Shown: piece by piece, positions 42,466 to 51,045 of the stretch
Numbering within the stretch: the stretch's first letter is position 1
Layout of the letters: every line of letters begins with the position of its first letter
Assembly (NCBI RefSeq): GCF_003515075.1
Contig: NZ_QWLV01000002.1
Location: 682,001-746,000, forward strand
Origin: Sphingomonas gilva
GTDB taxonomy: Bacteria; Pseudomonadota; Alphaproteobacteria; Sphingomonadales; Sphingomonadaceae
DNA length: 64,000 nt
Reading direction: 5' to 3'
Translations under genes and position numbers: made by a program
The notes under the pieces: generated by a model
Told to the model about the DNA's origin: nothing
The model's input: the letters and a program-made list of their open reading frames with translations, nothing else
Databases searched by the model: none

Positions 42466-44631
42466 ATGACAGTCATCTACGTCGCGATCGCGTGCGGATT
42501 GATCGCCGTGCTCTACGGTTTCGTCACCGGCCGGCAGGTATTGTCGGCCAGCGCGGGCAATGCGCGCATGCAGGATATCGCCGCCGCCGTGCAGGAAGGC
42601 GCGCGCGCCTATCTCGGCCGGCAATACCGCACCATCGCCATCGTCGGCGCGGTGGTCGCGATTCTCGTCTGGGTCTTCCTCGATCGGATGGGCGCGCCGA
42701 TCTCGGCTGTCGGCTTCCTCCTGGGCGCGGTGCTTTCGGGCGCGACCGGCTTCATCGGCATGAACGTGTCGGTCAAGGCGAACGTCCGCACCGCTGAGGC
42801 CGCGCGCACCTCTCTGCAGGGCGGCCTCACCATGGCGTTCCGCGCGGGCGCGATCACCGGCATGCTGGTGGCGGGCCTCGGCCTGCTCTCGATCGCCTTG
42901 TTCTTCTGGTATCTGATCGGTCCGGCAGGCCACCTGCCCGATGATCGCATCGTCATCGACGCGCTCGTCGCGCTCGCCTTCGGCGCCTCGCTGATCTCGA
43001 TCTTCGCCCGCCTCGGCGGCGGCATCTTCACCAAGGCGGCCGATGTCGGCGCCGATCTGGTCGGCAAGGTCGAGGCGGGCATTCCCGAGGACGATCCCCG
43101 CAACCCCGCGACGATCGCCGACAATGTCGGCGACAATGTCGGCGATTGCGCCGGCATGGCGGCCGACCTGTTCGAAACCTATGTCGTGACCCTGGGCGTG
43201 ACGATGGTGTCGATCGCGCTGCTCGTCACCACCTCTTCCGAACAGCTGCTTGCGCTGATGGGCCTGCCGCTGATCGTCGGCGGCGTGTGCATCATCACCT
43301 CGATCATCGGCACCTATATGGTCCGGCTGGGCAAGGGTCAGTCGATCATGGGCGCGCTCTACAAGGGCTTCTGGACCTCGGTCGTGCTCGCCATTCCCGC
43401 CATCTACTTCGCCACCGCCTGGACGCTCGGCGACATGAACGCGGTGATCGGCGGAGAGGCTTTCCTCGATGCCCCGCTCGACGGTTTCGCCGCCGAACCG
43501 GTCGCTGAGGCGGCCGGGTTCACCGGCATGGGCCTGTTCTGGTGCATGATGATCGGCCTTGCGCTCACCGGCGCGCTGGTGTGGATCACCGAATATTACA
43601 CCGGCACCAACTACCGCCCGGTCAAGAGCATCGCGCGCGCGTCGGAGACCGGCCACGGCACCAACGTCATCCAGGGCCTTGCCGTCAGCCTCGAAAGTCC
43701 GGCGCTGCCGACCATCGTCATCTCCGTGGCGGTGATCGCGGCATACCAGATCGCAGGCGTCATCGGCGTCGCTTTCGGCGCAACCGCTATGCTCGCCTTG
43801 GCGGGCATGGTCGTCGCGCTCGACGCCTATGGTCCGGTCACCGACAATGCCGGCGGCATCGCCGAGATGGCCGATCTCGATCCCGAGGTGCGCGCCCGCA
43901 CCGACGCCTTGGACGCGGTCGGCAACACCACCAAGGCGGTGACCAAGGGCTATGCGATCGGCTCGGCGGCGCTCGCCGCGCTCGTGCTGTTCGGCGCCTA
44001 CACCACCGATCTCACCGAGTTCTTCCCCGATCTCGCGGTCGATTTCAGCCTTAGCAACCCGTACGTCATCGTCGGGCTGCTGCTCGGCGCGCTGCTGCCG
44101 TTCAGCTTCGGCGCGTTCGGCATGACCGCGGTGGGCCGCGCGGCGGGCTCGGTGGTTGAGGACGTCCGCGCCCAGTTCCGCGACAATCCGGGGATCATGG
44201 AGGGAACCAGCCGTCCCAACTATGCCCGCACGGTCGATCTGGTGACGCGCGCGGCGATCAAGGAGATGATCGTCCCCTCGCTGCTGCCGGTGCTCGCGCC
44301 GATCCTGGTCTATTTCGTCATCACCGCAGTCGCGGGCCAGGCGGAGGGCTTCGCCGCATTGGGCGCGCTGCTCCTCGGCGTGATCGTCTCCGGGCTGTTC
44401 GTCGCCATCTCGATGACCTCGGGTGGCGGCGCGTGGGACAATGCCAAGAAGTACATCGAAGACGGCAACCACGGCGGCAAGGGCAGCGAAGCCCACAAGG
44501 CCGCGGTGACCGGCGACACGGTGGGGGATCCCTACAAGGACACCGCCGGCCCCGCGGTCAACCCGATGATCAAGATCACCAATATCGTGGCGCTGCTGCT
44601 GCTCGCTGCACTGGCGCACGGCGCCGCCTAG
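42466..44631 (+). CDS. hppA: membrane-bound proton-pumping pyrophosphatase
   Basis: 721 residues with about 16 helices. Pyrophosphate-binding motifs are intact: [38 protein letters not shown] and the C-terminal [26 protein letters not shown] has Lys at the position where potassium-dependent enzymes have Ala, so this should be the K+-independent H+-pumping type. The protein couples PPi hydrolysis to proton export or vacuole-like energisation. GGGGGAAGG upstream of the ATG and a strong terminator downstream define a single-gene unit. Confidence 0.96.
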   Translation: MTVIYVAIACGLIAVLYGFVTGRQVLSASAGNARMQDIAAAVQEGARAYLGRQYRTIAIVGAVVAILVWVFLDRMGAPISAVGFLLGAVLSGATGFIGMNVSVKANVRTAEAARTSLQGGLTMAFRAGAITGMLVAGLGLLSIALFFWYLIGPAGHLPDDRIVIDALVALAFGASLISIFARLGGGIFTKAADVGADLVGKVEAGIPEDDPRNPATIADNVGDNVGDCAGMAADLFETYVVTLGVTMVSIALLVTTSSEQLLALMGLPLIVGGVCIITSIIGTYMVRLGKGQSIMGALYKGFWTSVVLAIPAIYFATAWTLGDMNAVIGGEAFLDAPLDGFAAEPVAEAAGFTGMGLFWCMMIGLALTGALVWITEYYTGTNYRPVKSIARASETGHGTNVIQGLAVSLESPALPTIVISVAVIAAYQIAGVIGVAFGATAMLALAGMVVALDAYGPVTDNAGGIAEMADLDPEVRARTDALDAVGNTTKAVTKGYAIGSAALAALVLFGAYTTDLTEFFPDLAVDFSLSNPYVIVGLLLGALLPFSFGAFGMTAVGRAAGSVVEDVRAQFRDNPGIMEGTSRPNYARTVDLVTRAAIKEMIVPSLLPVLAPILVYFVITAVAGQAEGFAALGALLLGVIVSGLFVAISMTSGGGAWDNAKKYIEDGNHGGKGSEAHKAAVTGDTVGDPYKDTAGPAVNPMIKITNIVALLLLAALAHGAA

Positions 44632-44669
44632 AACGCTCGCCCCGCGTTCAGGCGCGCTCTTGATCTCGA

Positions 44670-44700
44670 CCCCGCCGGGCTATCCCGGCGGGGTTTCCTT
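44670..44700 (+). terminator. rho-independent terminator of hppA
   Basis: CCCCGCCGGG (44670-44679) pairs with CCCGGCGGGG (44684-44693) around CTAT and is followed by TTTCCTTT. Confidence 0.88.
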
Positions 44701-44711
44701 TCCACCACGGA

Positions 44712-44999
44712 TCAGTCTGCCGAAGCGACTTGCTGCGCGCTCTCGCCGCGCCGCACCAGCGTCAGCCCTTGGCGCGCCCATCCGTCCTTCGTCCGGCACT
44801 CCTTGGCATGCACCCGCAGATTGAATCGGTCGGCAGCCTCGCCGCTATGCGTGCTGATGCAATAACGCTCGGACTCCGCCCGATAGGTGACGTTGATCCC
44901 GTCCTCGTTATTGAGCCGCTTCACCTCGCCCGCCATCGCCGGCACATTGACCGTGAGCGCAAGTCCAGCAGCCACGATCGCTCGCATACCCGTTTTCAT
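44712..44999 (-). CDS. small secreted protein
   Basis: 95 residues with a signal peptide (MRAIVAAGLALTVNVPAMA). The mature protein has about 70 residues with two cysteines (YCISTH, KECRTKDG) that probably form a disulfide, and no known domain. ATG at 44999 is fixed by a perfect AAGGAGG ribosome-binding site 7 bases upstream. The strong site suggests high expression. Stands alone, convergent with hppA. Confidence 0.78.
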   Translation of the reverse strand: MKTGMRAIVAAGLALTVNVPAMAGEVKRLNNEDGINVTYRAESERYCISTHSGEAADRFNLRVHAKECRTKDGWARQGLTLVRRGESAQQVASAD

Positions 45000-45164
45000 G
45001 TCAATCCTCCTTGAACGGCGGCCGATCCGCCGCTCATCGCTCAGCAAGAGGTGTGCCATATGCATAATACACCATGAATTCGGGCCATCTCGGCGATATC
45101 CGCCCGGCCGACGCCAACGAGCATGGCGACATATGCCAAGGGTTGGGCAATTCCACCTGTTCGA

Positions 45165-45186
45165 TAGCGGACAGGAATGTCCGCTA
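45165..45186. promoter_or_regulatory. 22-bp palindrome of unknown role
   Basis: TAGCGGACA (45165-45173) and TGTCCGCTA (45178-45186) are perfect reverse complements around GGAA. It lies between the divergent small secreted protein gene and a 51-codon gene, 46 bases before the latter. It could be an operator or a hairpin. Confidence 0.45.
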
Positions 45187-45231
45187 ACGGATAGTCCGGA
45201 CGCATGTCGCCCGATGCATTATAGTGGTGCC

Positions 45232-45387
45232 ATGCCCGATTCGATCGACGACACCATCATCGACACGCCCGAAGGGCCGATGACCTTCGCCGAGTGGAAG
45301 AAGAAGAACCCCGTCCAGCTGCCATCGCGGCGGACCAAGGGGAAGGATCTGCCAAACCGGGTGAAACGCTTCAGCGACCAATCCTGA
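45232..45387 (+). CDS. small hypothetical protein, 51 residues
   Basis: Not recognised. An acidic N-terminus (MPDSIDDTIIDTPEG) is followed by a basic half (FAEWKKKNP, RRTKGKDLPNRVKRF). Length and charge layout suggest a small nucleic-acid- or protein-binding factor. The stop is 6 bases from the stop of the convergent GH43 gene. The only alternative upstream start in frame is one with no ribosome-binding site. Confidence 0.55.
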   Translation: MPDSIDDTIIDTPEGPMTFAEWKKKNPVQLPSRRTKGKDLPNRVKRFSDQS

Positions 45388-45393
45388 GACGGG

Positions 45394-46992
45394 TCAATCG
45401 CGGAGGCGGTAATCGAACCAGGCGAAGTCCGCCGGGCATGCCGTGCCGGCCATGTCCTGACAGGCGACGCCGACGAACCCCCCGGTAAAGTTGGGCTGCC
45501 CGGGCGCGGTCGCCTCGTCGGACAGGATGCTCGCGTCGAACTCCTTTGCCAGCCAGCGCCATTCGTCGTCGCCTTCCATCCGCCAGGCAAAGCGCAGCCG
45601 GTCGAAATCGACGTCGACGCGCAGTTCGATCTCGCCATCGGGCAACGCGACGGGCTGTGTCCAGACATCGCCCTGGGGCGAATCGGGAAGCACCGACGCC
45701 ACCGCCAGGCAGCGACCCAGCGCCTCATCGTAGGTCACGTGCAGATAGTGGAACTTGCTGCTGTTGTAATAGCAGACCAGCCCCGCCGCCTGCTGGTAGT
45801 GCGCCGGCATGAACGCCATCCGCGTCGTCGCGGTATAGCGGAACCCGGTCTGCCGGCGCGCGACCAGCGCCTGTTCGAACAGGCTGCCGATGCTTTCGCG
45901 GCCGAACAGCCGCAGCCGGCCGGGCCGCTTGGTCAGGCTGAACAGCCGTTCGGGACAGGGCGTGCGCAGCCACTGGAAGGCGTCGGGCAGCCGGTCGCCA
46001 TCGAAGCATGTCCGCGCCGTTTCTTCCGGCCAGGGCGCGGCCGGCAGGCCCGTGTCGGCCGTCTCCATCGGCGCGCCGTCGCCCGCCTCGGTGCGCAGCC
46101 AGCCATCCTCGCCCCAGCGTACCGGCTGGATCGCAGTCTCGCGTCCCATCACGCACCGTCCGCGCGCGGGCAAGGGCCGTCCGCACAGATAGGTCATCCA
46201 GGTGCGGCCGTCGGGCGTCTCGACCAGATCGGCATGGCCGGCGCGCTGCAACGTCGCATGCTGTCGCCCGCGCGAGGTCAGCACCGGTCCGTCGGGATGC
46301 AGCTCATAGGGCCCGGACAAGGATCGCGAGCGCGCCATCGTCACCGCGTGATCCCAACCGGTGCCGCCCTCCGCGACGATCAGATGATACCAGCCGTCGC
46401 GGCGGTAGAGATGCGGCGCCTCGGTCAGCCCGAGCGCGGTCCCTTCGAAGATCACCCGGCTTTCGCCGATCAGCCGGCGCTCCGCGGGCGCATATTCCTG
46501 CGCGACGATCCCGGCGAAACGATTCCGGGCCGGACGGTGGTCCCACAGCATGTTGAGCAGGTATTTGCGCCCGTCATCGTCGTGGAACAGCGATGGATCG
46601 AACCCGCTGCTGTTGAGGTGAACCGGGGCCGACCACGGCCCCTCCACGCTTGGGCTCGTCACCAGATAATTGTGGAAGTCGCGCAGCGAAGCGCCAGCGG
46701 CCCCGCCCACGGTGGTGCGGCCATAACGCCGGACATCGGTATACACCAAATGGAACAGCCCATCGGCATGGGTGAGGCACGGCGCCCACACGCCGCACCC
46801 GTCGGGCCGGCCAGTAAGGTCGATCCGGTCGAGTGGACGCGCCGCCAGCCGCCAGTTGGCAAGGTCGCGCGAATGGTGGATCTGCACGCCCGGCATCCAT
46901 TCGAAGGTCGAGGTGGCGATATAATAATCGTCCCCGACCCGCACGATCGAAGGATCGGGGTTGAAGCCGCGCAGGATCGGATTGCGGATCAT
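45394..46992 (-). CDS. GH43-family glycosidase, beta-xylosidase type
   Basis: 532 residues, no signal peptide, so cytoplasmic. The five-bladed propeller starts with NPILRGFNPDPSIVRVGDDY, where the Asp of NPDPS is the general base. The transition-state Asp is expected in SSGFDPSLFHDDDG and the general acid Glu in ALGLTEAPHLYRR. A C-terminal beta-sandwich of about 200 residues (RQTGFRYTATTRMAF, DFAWFDYRL) matches GH43 xylosidases such as XynB. It would release xylose or arabinose from imported oligosaccharides. The ATG at 46992 overlaps the stop of the MFS gene by 4 bases. Confidence 0.9.
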   Translation of the reverse strand: MIRNPILRGFNPDPSIVRVGDDYYIATSTFEWMPGVQIHHSRDLANWRLAARPLDRIDLTGRPDGCGVWAPCLTHADGLFHLVYTDVRRYGRTTVGGAAGASLRDFHNYLVTSPSVEGPWSAPVHLNSSGFDPSLFHDDDGRKYLLNMLWDHRPARNRFAGIVAQEYAPAERRLIGESRVIFEGTALGLTEAPHLYRRDGWYHLIVAEGGTGWDHAVTMARSRSLSGPYELHPDGPVLTSRGRQHATLQRAGHADLVETPDGRTWMTYLCGRPLPARGRCVMGRETAIQPVRWGEDGWLRTEAGDGAPMETADTGLPAAPWPEETARTCFDGDRLPDAFQWLRTPCPERLFSLTKRPGRLRLFGRESIGSLFEQALVARRQTGFRYTATTRMAFMPAHYQQAAGLVCYYNSSKFHYLHVTYDEALGRCLAVASVLPDSPQGDVWTQPVALPDGEIELRVDVDFDRLRFAWRMEGDDEWRWLAKEFDASILSDEATAPGQPNFTGGFVGVACQDMAGTACPADFAWFDYRLRD

Positions 46993-48254
46993 GCCGCCAC
47001 CGCCTTCTTCGCCGGATCGCGCACCAGGCCCCACAGCAGCGCCGCGGCGACCAGGTCGAACACGCCCAGCGCGACGAAGAAGGGGGCGTAGCCGATCGTC
47101 GTCACCAGCCCGCCGATCGCCAGGGAGAACAGCAGCACGCCCAGATTGGCGAAGGTCCCGCCAAGTCCCGCGACCGTCCCCACCTCATGCCGCTTGAACA
47201 GATCGGGCGCCATGGTGAGGACGGTGATCGACAGCGTCTGGTGCGCGAAACCGCCGAGGCAAAGCAGCGCCAGCGCCGCATAGGGACTCTCTACCTGACC
47301 GACGAACATCATCCCCGTCATCAGCACCGCGCCGACCGTGAACGCCCCGCGCCGTGCGTTGATCAGGCTGACGCCGCGCCGCTGCAGCCACAGGCTCACC
47401 GCCGGGCCGAACAGGCAGCCCAGATCCGCCGCGACGAAGGGCAGCCAGGCGAACAGCGCGATCTGCGTGAGATCGAAGCCGCGCACGTTCATCAGGTAGA
47501 GCGGCATCCAGAAGGTGAGCGTGCCCCAGGTCGGGTCCGCCAGGAAACGCGGCAGCGCGATTCCCCAGAAGTTGCGCTGCCGGAGGATCGAGCCGATGGA
47601 CGGCCGGGCGCGGTCGGCGAGCAGATGCTCCTCCTGCCCCGCTTCGATATAGCTCGCCTCCGCGGGCGTGATCGCCGGATGCTCCCTGGGCGCGCGATAG
47701 TAGCGCAGCCACAGCACCACCCATATCAGCGCCAGCGCCCCCGATATGACGAACGCCGCCTGCCAGCTATGGACGAGGATGGCCCAGGCGACGAGCGGCG
47801 GCGCCAGCACCGATCCCATCGACGCGCCGATATTGTAGATCCCGCCGGCGAAGCCGCGCTCGCGCGCCGGGAACCACTCCGCGACAGCCTTCAGCCCCGC
47901 CGGCTGCGCCGCCCCTTCCGCGAAGCCGAGCGCGCCGCGCAAGGCCGCCAGGCTCACCCAACCGGCGGCGAACCCATGCGCCATGGTGATGAGGCCCCAG
48001 GAGACCGCGAACACCGCGAATCCCATACGCAGGCCGATCACGTCAAGCAGGTAGCCGGCCACCGGCTGGAGCATGATACCCAGCTGGAACGCGGCGGTGA
48101 CCCAGGCATATTGCAGCTCGTCGATGCCGAGGTCCGCCATCAAGGTCGGCGCGGCGACGCCCAGCACGCTGCGCGTCAGATAGTTGATGATCATCCCGAT
48201 CATCACCAGCGCGATGATCCACCAGCGCAATCCGCGCCGCCTCCGCCCCGCCAT
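46989..48254 (-). CDS. MFS transporter, hexuronate (ACS family) type
   Basis: 421 residues with 12 predicted helices. WWIIALVMIGMIINYLTRSVLGVAAP is the first helix, read here as ALVMIGMIINYLTRS and continuing. GFAEGAAQPAGLKAVAEWFP and NIGASMGSVLAPPLVAW match the anion:cation symporter family containing ExuT and glucarate transporters. With a coupled cytoplasmic GH43 enzyme it probably imports a xylo-oligosaccharide or an aldouronate. It is first in the two-gene operon, and a perfect LacI-type palindrome lies 20 bases upstream of its start. Confidence 0.9.
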   Translation of the reverse strand: MAGRRRRGLRWWIIALVMIGMIINYLTRSVLGVAAPTLMADLGIDELQYAWVTAAFQLGIMLQPVAGYLLDVIGLRMGFAVFAVSWGLITMAHGFAAGWVSLAALRGALGFAEGAAQPAGLKAVAEWFPARERGFAGGIYNIGASMGSVLAPPLVAWAILVHSWQAAFVISGALALIWVVLWLRYYRAPREHPAITPAEASYIEAGQEEHLLADRARPSIGSILRQRNFWGIALPRFLADPTWGTLTFWMPLYLMNVRGFDLTQIALFAWLPFVAADLGCLFGPAVSLWLQRRGVSLINARRGAFTVGAVLMTGMMFVGQVESPYAALALLCLGGFAHQTLSITVLTMAPDLFKRHEVGTVAGLGGTFANLGVLLFSLAIGGLVTTIGYAPFFVALGVFDLVAAALLWGLVRDPAKKAVAA

Positions 48255-48272
48255 CCGCCTCTCCACGATTCT

Positions 48273-48286
48273 TGTTAGCGCTAACC
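48273..48286. promoter_or_regulatory. xyl-box-like LacI-family operator
   Basis: GTTAGCGCTAAC (48274-48285) is a perfect 12-bp palindrome. The core TAGCGCTAAC equals that of the Xanthomonas xyl-box, a site in promoters of xylan-induced genes. It lies just upstream of the MFS-GH43 operon. Confidence 0.7.
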
Positions 48287-48398
48287 TGCTGTCTTGGAGC
48301 GCCGCTGTCCACCCCTTGCGGCGGGACGCTTCCCTTTTTGCATCGGCTTCGCTAAGGCGGCGCGTCTCGTTTTCAGCACCATTTGCAGGCGGTATTGT

Positions 48399-48617
48399 TT
48401 GGCCAAGGAAGAACTTCTCGAAATGCGCGGCCAAGTGGTCGAGCTTCTCCCCAACGCGATGTTCCGCGTGAAGCTGGAGAATGACCACGAAATCCTCGGC
48501 CATACCGCGGGCAAGATGCGCAAGAACCGCATCCGCGTGCTGGTGGGCGACGAGGTGCTGGTCGAGCTGACTCCTTATGACCTGACCAAGGGCCGGATCA
48601 CCTACCGGTTCAAGTAA
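48399..48617 (+). CDS. infA: translation initiation factor IF-1
   Basis: 72 residues, the exact family length, when started at the TTG at 48399. The protein is a single S1-like OB fold: [57 protein letters not shown] and the end [10 protein letters not shown]-1 occupies the ribosomal A site with IF-2 and IF-3. AGGCGG lies 6 bases before the TTG and no in-frame ATG is suitably placed, so the rare start is well supported. It heads the conserved infA-maf-RNase-yacG run. Confidence 0.95.
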   Translation: MAKEELLEMRGQVVELLPNAMFRVKLENDHEILGHTAGKMRKNRIRVLVGDEVLVELTPYDLTKGRITYRFK

Positions 48618-48632
48618 GCGGCCGCGCTTTCG

Positions 48633-49205
48633 ATGGCCGCGCCGCTGATTCTCGCATCCTCCAGCCCCCGCCGACGCGATCTGCTCGCGCGGCTCGGCGT
48701 CATGCCCCTGCGCTGCGAATCGCCCGATATCGATGAAACCCCGCTGAAGGGCGAACTGCCCCGCGCGTATGCGCTCCGCCTGGCGGAGGAGAAGGCGCGC
48801 GCCGTCGTCCGCGCGGACGACGAGGCGGTGATCGCCGGCGACACCACCATCGCGCTCGGCCGCCGCATCCTGCCGCCCGCGGCGGACGCCGATGTCCAGC
48901 GCGACCTGCTCCAGCGCCTCTCCGGCCGCCGCCACCATTGCCTGTCCGCCGTGACCGTGATCGCGCCCGACGGCCGGCTGCGCACGAAGCTCGCCGACAC
49001 CATCGTCGCGTTCAAACCGCTGACGACGGCCGAAATCGAAGGCTATATCGCCACCGGTGAGGGTCTGGGAAAGGCCGGCGGCTACGCCATCCAGGGCCGC
49101 GCCGAGGCGTTCGTCCGCTTCCTCCACGGCAGCCATTCGGGCGTGATCGGCCTTCCCCTCTTTGAGACGCGCGCGCTGTTGGCCTGGGCTGGCGTGATCG
49201 CGTGA
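48633..49205 (+). CDS. maf: Maf-family nucleoside triphosphate pyrophosphatase
   Basis: 190 residues. LILASSSPRRRDLLARLG is the family start. EKARAV, VIAGDTTIALGRRIL (catalytic Asp) and GKAGGYAIQGRAEAFV are further signatures, with the last reading G-K-A-G-G-Y-x-I-Q-G. Maf proteins hydrolyse non-canonical or modified NTPs such as m5UTP and slow septation when overproduced. It starts 15 bases after infA and its stop overlaps the next GTG. Confidence 0.93.
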   Translation: MAAPLILASSSPRRRDLLARLGVMPLRCESPDIDETPLKGELPRAYALRLAEEKARAVVRADDEAVIAGDTTIALGRRILPPAADADVQRDLLQRLSGRRHHCLSAVTVIAPDGRLRTKLADTIVAFKPLTTAEIEGYIATGEGLGKAGGYAIQGRAEAFVRFLHGSHSGVIGLPLFETRALLAWAGVIA

Positions 49206-50137
49206 GCGAATGGCTCTACGAAGCGGGCATCGGAGAAGATCGCGCCGCGCTGATCGAGCATGGCGAGATCGCGGTCGCGCGCATCGCCGTCCATGACCCC
49301 GGCCTGCGGCTCGGCGCGGTGCTCGGCGCGACGCTGGTTGAAGGCGGCCGCCTCGCCCGCGTCGCGCTCGACTGCGGCGGCGAGGCCATGCTCTCCCCTA
49401 TCCCGCCGGGCCTGACCGTCGGCCGGCACCTCACTGTCGAGATCGTCCGCGAGGCCATTCCCGAGCATCGCCGCCCCAAGCTGCCCAAGGCCGTCCCGAC
49501 CGATGCGCCAGCAAAGCCCGGCCCCGATCTGCTCGCCGAGATCACCGCGACGGGCGTCCCCGTCCGCCGCATCCGCCCGCATGAACCTGACGCGCTCGAG
49601 AGCGCAGGCTGGTCCGAGCTGCTCGAAGAGTCCGCGACCGGCGAGATCGCCTTTCCCGGCGGCGCGCTGCGCATGGCGGTCACCCCGGCAATGACGCTGT
49701 TCGACGTCGATGGTGACGGCGATCCTGCCAGGCTCGCCATCGCAGCCGCCGGCGCGGTCGCGCGCGCGATCCGGCGGATGGGCATCGGCGGCTCGATCGG
49801 CGTCGATTTTCCCACCCTCGCCAACAAGGCCGAACGGGGCGCGGTCGCCGAAGCATTCGACGCCGCGATGATCGCGCCGTTCGAGCGCACTGCGGTCAAC
49901 GGTTACGGCTTCCTCCAGGTCATCCGCCCGCGCGCCCGCGCCTCCCTTCCCGAATTGCTCGCCTCCGATCCCGCCGCGGCGGAGGCGCGCGCACTGCTCA
50001 GGCGCATCGAGCGAACCCCGCCGCCGGGCGTAGCGGTCGAACGCGTGTCCCTTTCGGCGCTCGCCGCGCTCAAACCCGAATGGATCGCCGAGCTCCACCG
50101 CCGCACCGGAACCGCCACCCGCTTCGAGGCGTCATAG
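49202..50137 (+). CDS. minimal RNase E/G-family protein
   Basis: 311 residues from a GTG that overlaps the maf stop. It resembles the catalytic core of RNase G. The N-terminus (MSEWLYEAGIGEDRAALIE) replaces the usual start. VTPAMTLFDVDGDGDPA and IGGSIGVDFPTL supply the two Asp magnesium ligands expected of RNase E/G. The S1-domain part is short, and the zinc-link cysteines (CPxC) and the C-terminal scaffold of RNase E are absent, so it is about two-thirds of the length of RNase G. It may act on a few RNAs or have lost tetramer assembly. The position between maf and yacG is conserved in relatives. Confidence 0.78.
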   Translation: MSEWLYEAGIGEDRAALIEHGEIAVARIAVHDPGLRLGAVLGATLVEGGRLARVALDCGGEAMLSPIPPGLTVGRHLTVEIVREAIPEHRRPKLPKAVPTDAPAKPGPDLLAEITATGVPVRRIRPHEPDALESAGWSELLEESATGEIAFPGGALRMAVTPAMTLFDVDGDGDPARLAIAAAGAVARAIRRMGIGGSIGVDFPTLANKAERGAVAEAFDAAMIAPFERTAVNGYGFLQVIRPRARASLPELLASDPAAAEARALLRRIERTPPPGVAVERVSLSALAALKPEWIAELHRRTGTATRFEAS

Positions 50138-50141
50138 CGTC

Positions 50142-50318
50142 ATGGCCAAATCAGAAACCTGCCCCCTCTGCGGCAAGCCCGCAAGCAAGGACGACATGCC
50201 GTTCTGCAGCCGCGGATGCCGCGATCGCGATCTGCTGCAATGGCTCGGCGAAGGATATCGCATCCCCGGCCGCACGGTTGATCCGGATGGGCTGGACAGC
50301 CCGCCCGAGCCCCATTAA
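50142..50318 (+). CDS. yacG: zinc-binding DNA gyrase inhibitor YacG
   Basis: 58 residues. Four zinc ligands: Cys7 and Cys10 (CPLC), Cys22 and Cys26 (FCSRGCRDRDLLQWL). The signature matches YacG, which binds GyrB and blocks DNA binding by gyrase. An acidic C-terminal tail follows. It begins 4 bases after the RNase stop and is followed after 28 bases by tRNA-Phe, so the tRNA may be transcribed from the same operon. Confidence 0.93.
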   Translation: MAKSETCPLCGKPASKDDMPFCSRGCRDRDLLQWLGEGYRIPGRTVDPDGLDSPPEPH

Positions 50319-50346
50319 GGGCGCTGCTTCCGGTCTTCTCCGGCAT

Positions 50347-50422
50347 GCCCAGGTAGCTCAGTTGGTAGAGCATGCGACTGAAAATCGCAGTGTCGGCGGT
50401 TCGATCCCGTCCCTGGGCACCA
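50347..50422 (+). tRNA. tRNA-Phe (GAA)
   Basis: 76 nt. Acceptor stem GCCCAGG/CCTGGGC, D-arm AGCTCAGTTGGTAGAGC, anticodon loop CTGAAAA (anticodon GAA), T-loop TTCGATC, and encoded CCA (50420-50422). Confidence 0.97.
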
Positions 50423-50526
50423 TCCCTCGCCTGACGATGCGATGCCGGTCCCTCTGAAGGGGCGACTTTTTCCAGAAGCTCGCTGTCCATTTGCGCGGCT
50501 TGCACGTCTATCCCTAAAGTGAGCCC

Positions 50527-51045
50527 ATGGGGGATGCGTTGCGCGGGAAGCGAGGACGTTCGACTGAGCAGTTGAGCTATCGGTGGCGGCCGGCGCTGAT
50601 GGCGTTCTTCCTGCGCCGCGTCGACAGCCGCGCGGAGGCGGAGGACCTGACGCAGGAGGTGCTGCTGCGCATGCTCGACTGCGACCTGCCGGCGGGCGAG
50701 CCGGACAGCTACATCTTCAGGATCGCGCAGAACCTGCTTATCGACCGCGCCCGCAAGACGATGGTGCGCGACCGTTACCGGCAGCGTGTCGCACATGAGC
50801 CGGAGCGGATGCTCGACCCGCTCGATCCGCACCGCATCGCCGCCAGCCGCGAGCAACTGGCCGCCTTCGCCGCAGCGCTCGCCGAGCTGCCCGAGCGGAC
50901 GCGGACGATGTTCATCCTGTTCCGCCTCGAAAATCTCAGCCAGGAGACGATCGGCGCCGCATACGGCATCTCGGCCAGCGCGGTGAAGCAACAGATCGGC
51001 AAGGCGATGGCGACGCTCTCCGGCAAGATGCGGGACCTACGATGA
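50527..51045 (+). CDS. ECF sigma factor, FecI-like
   Basis: 172 residues with sigma region 2 (FFLRRVDSRAEAEDLTQEVLLRML, in parts RAEAEDLTQEVLLRML, and SYIFRIAQNLLIDRAR) and region 4 (LPERTRTMFILFRLENLSQE, AAYGISASAVKQQIGKAMA). It lacks regions 1 and 3. This is the FecI subtype that is switched on by an outer-membrane receptor through FecR. Its stop overlaps the start of the FecR gene by 4 bases. It probably drives the receptor gene 52152-55514. Confidence 0.92.
   Translation: MGDALRGKRGRSTEQLSYRWRPALMAFFLRRVDSRAEAEDLTQEVLLRMLDCDLPAGEPDSYIFRIAQNLLIDRARKTMVRDRYRQRVAHEPERMLDPLDPHRIAASREQLAAFAAALAELPERTRTMFILFRLENLSQETIGAAYGISASAVKQQIGKAMATLSGKMRDLR

Noticed and set aside
42346-44619. Long open frame (over 750 codons) on the minus strand opposite hppA
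   Set aside because: Its composition is the mirror of a high-GC gene (His/Arg/Asp/Gly-rich, no domains), and hppA on the plus strand is unmistakable.
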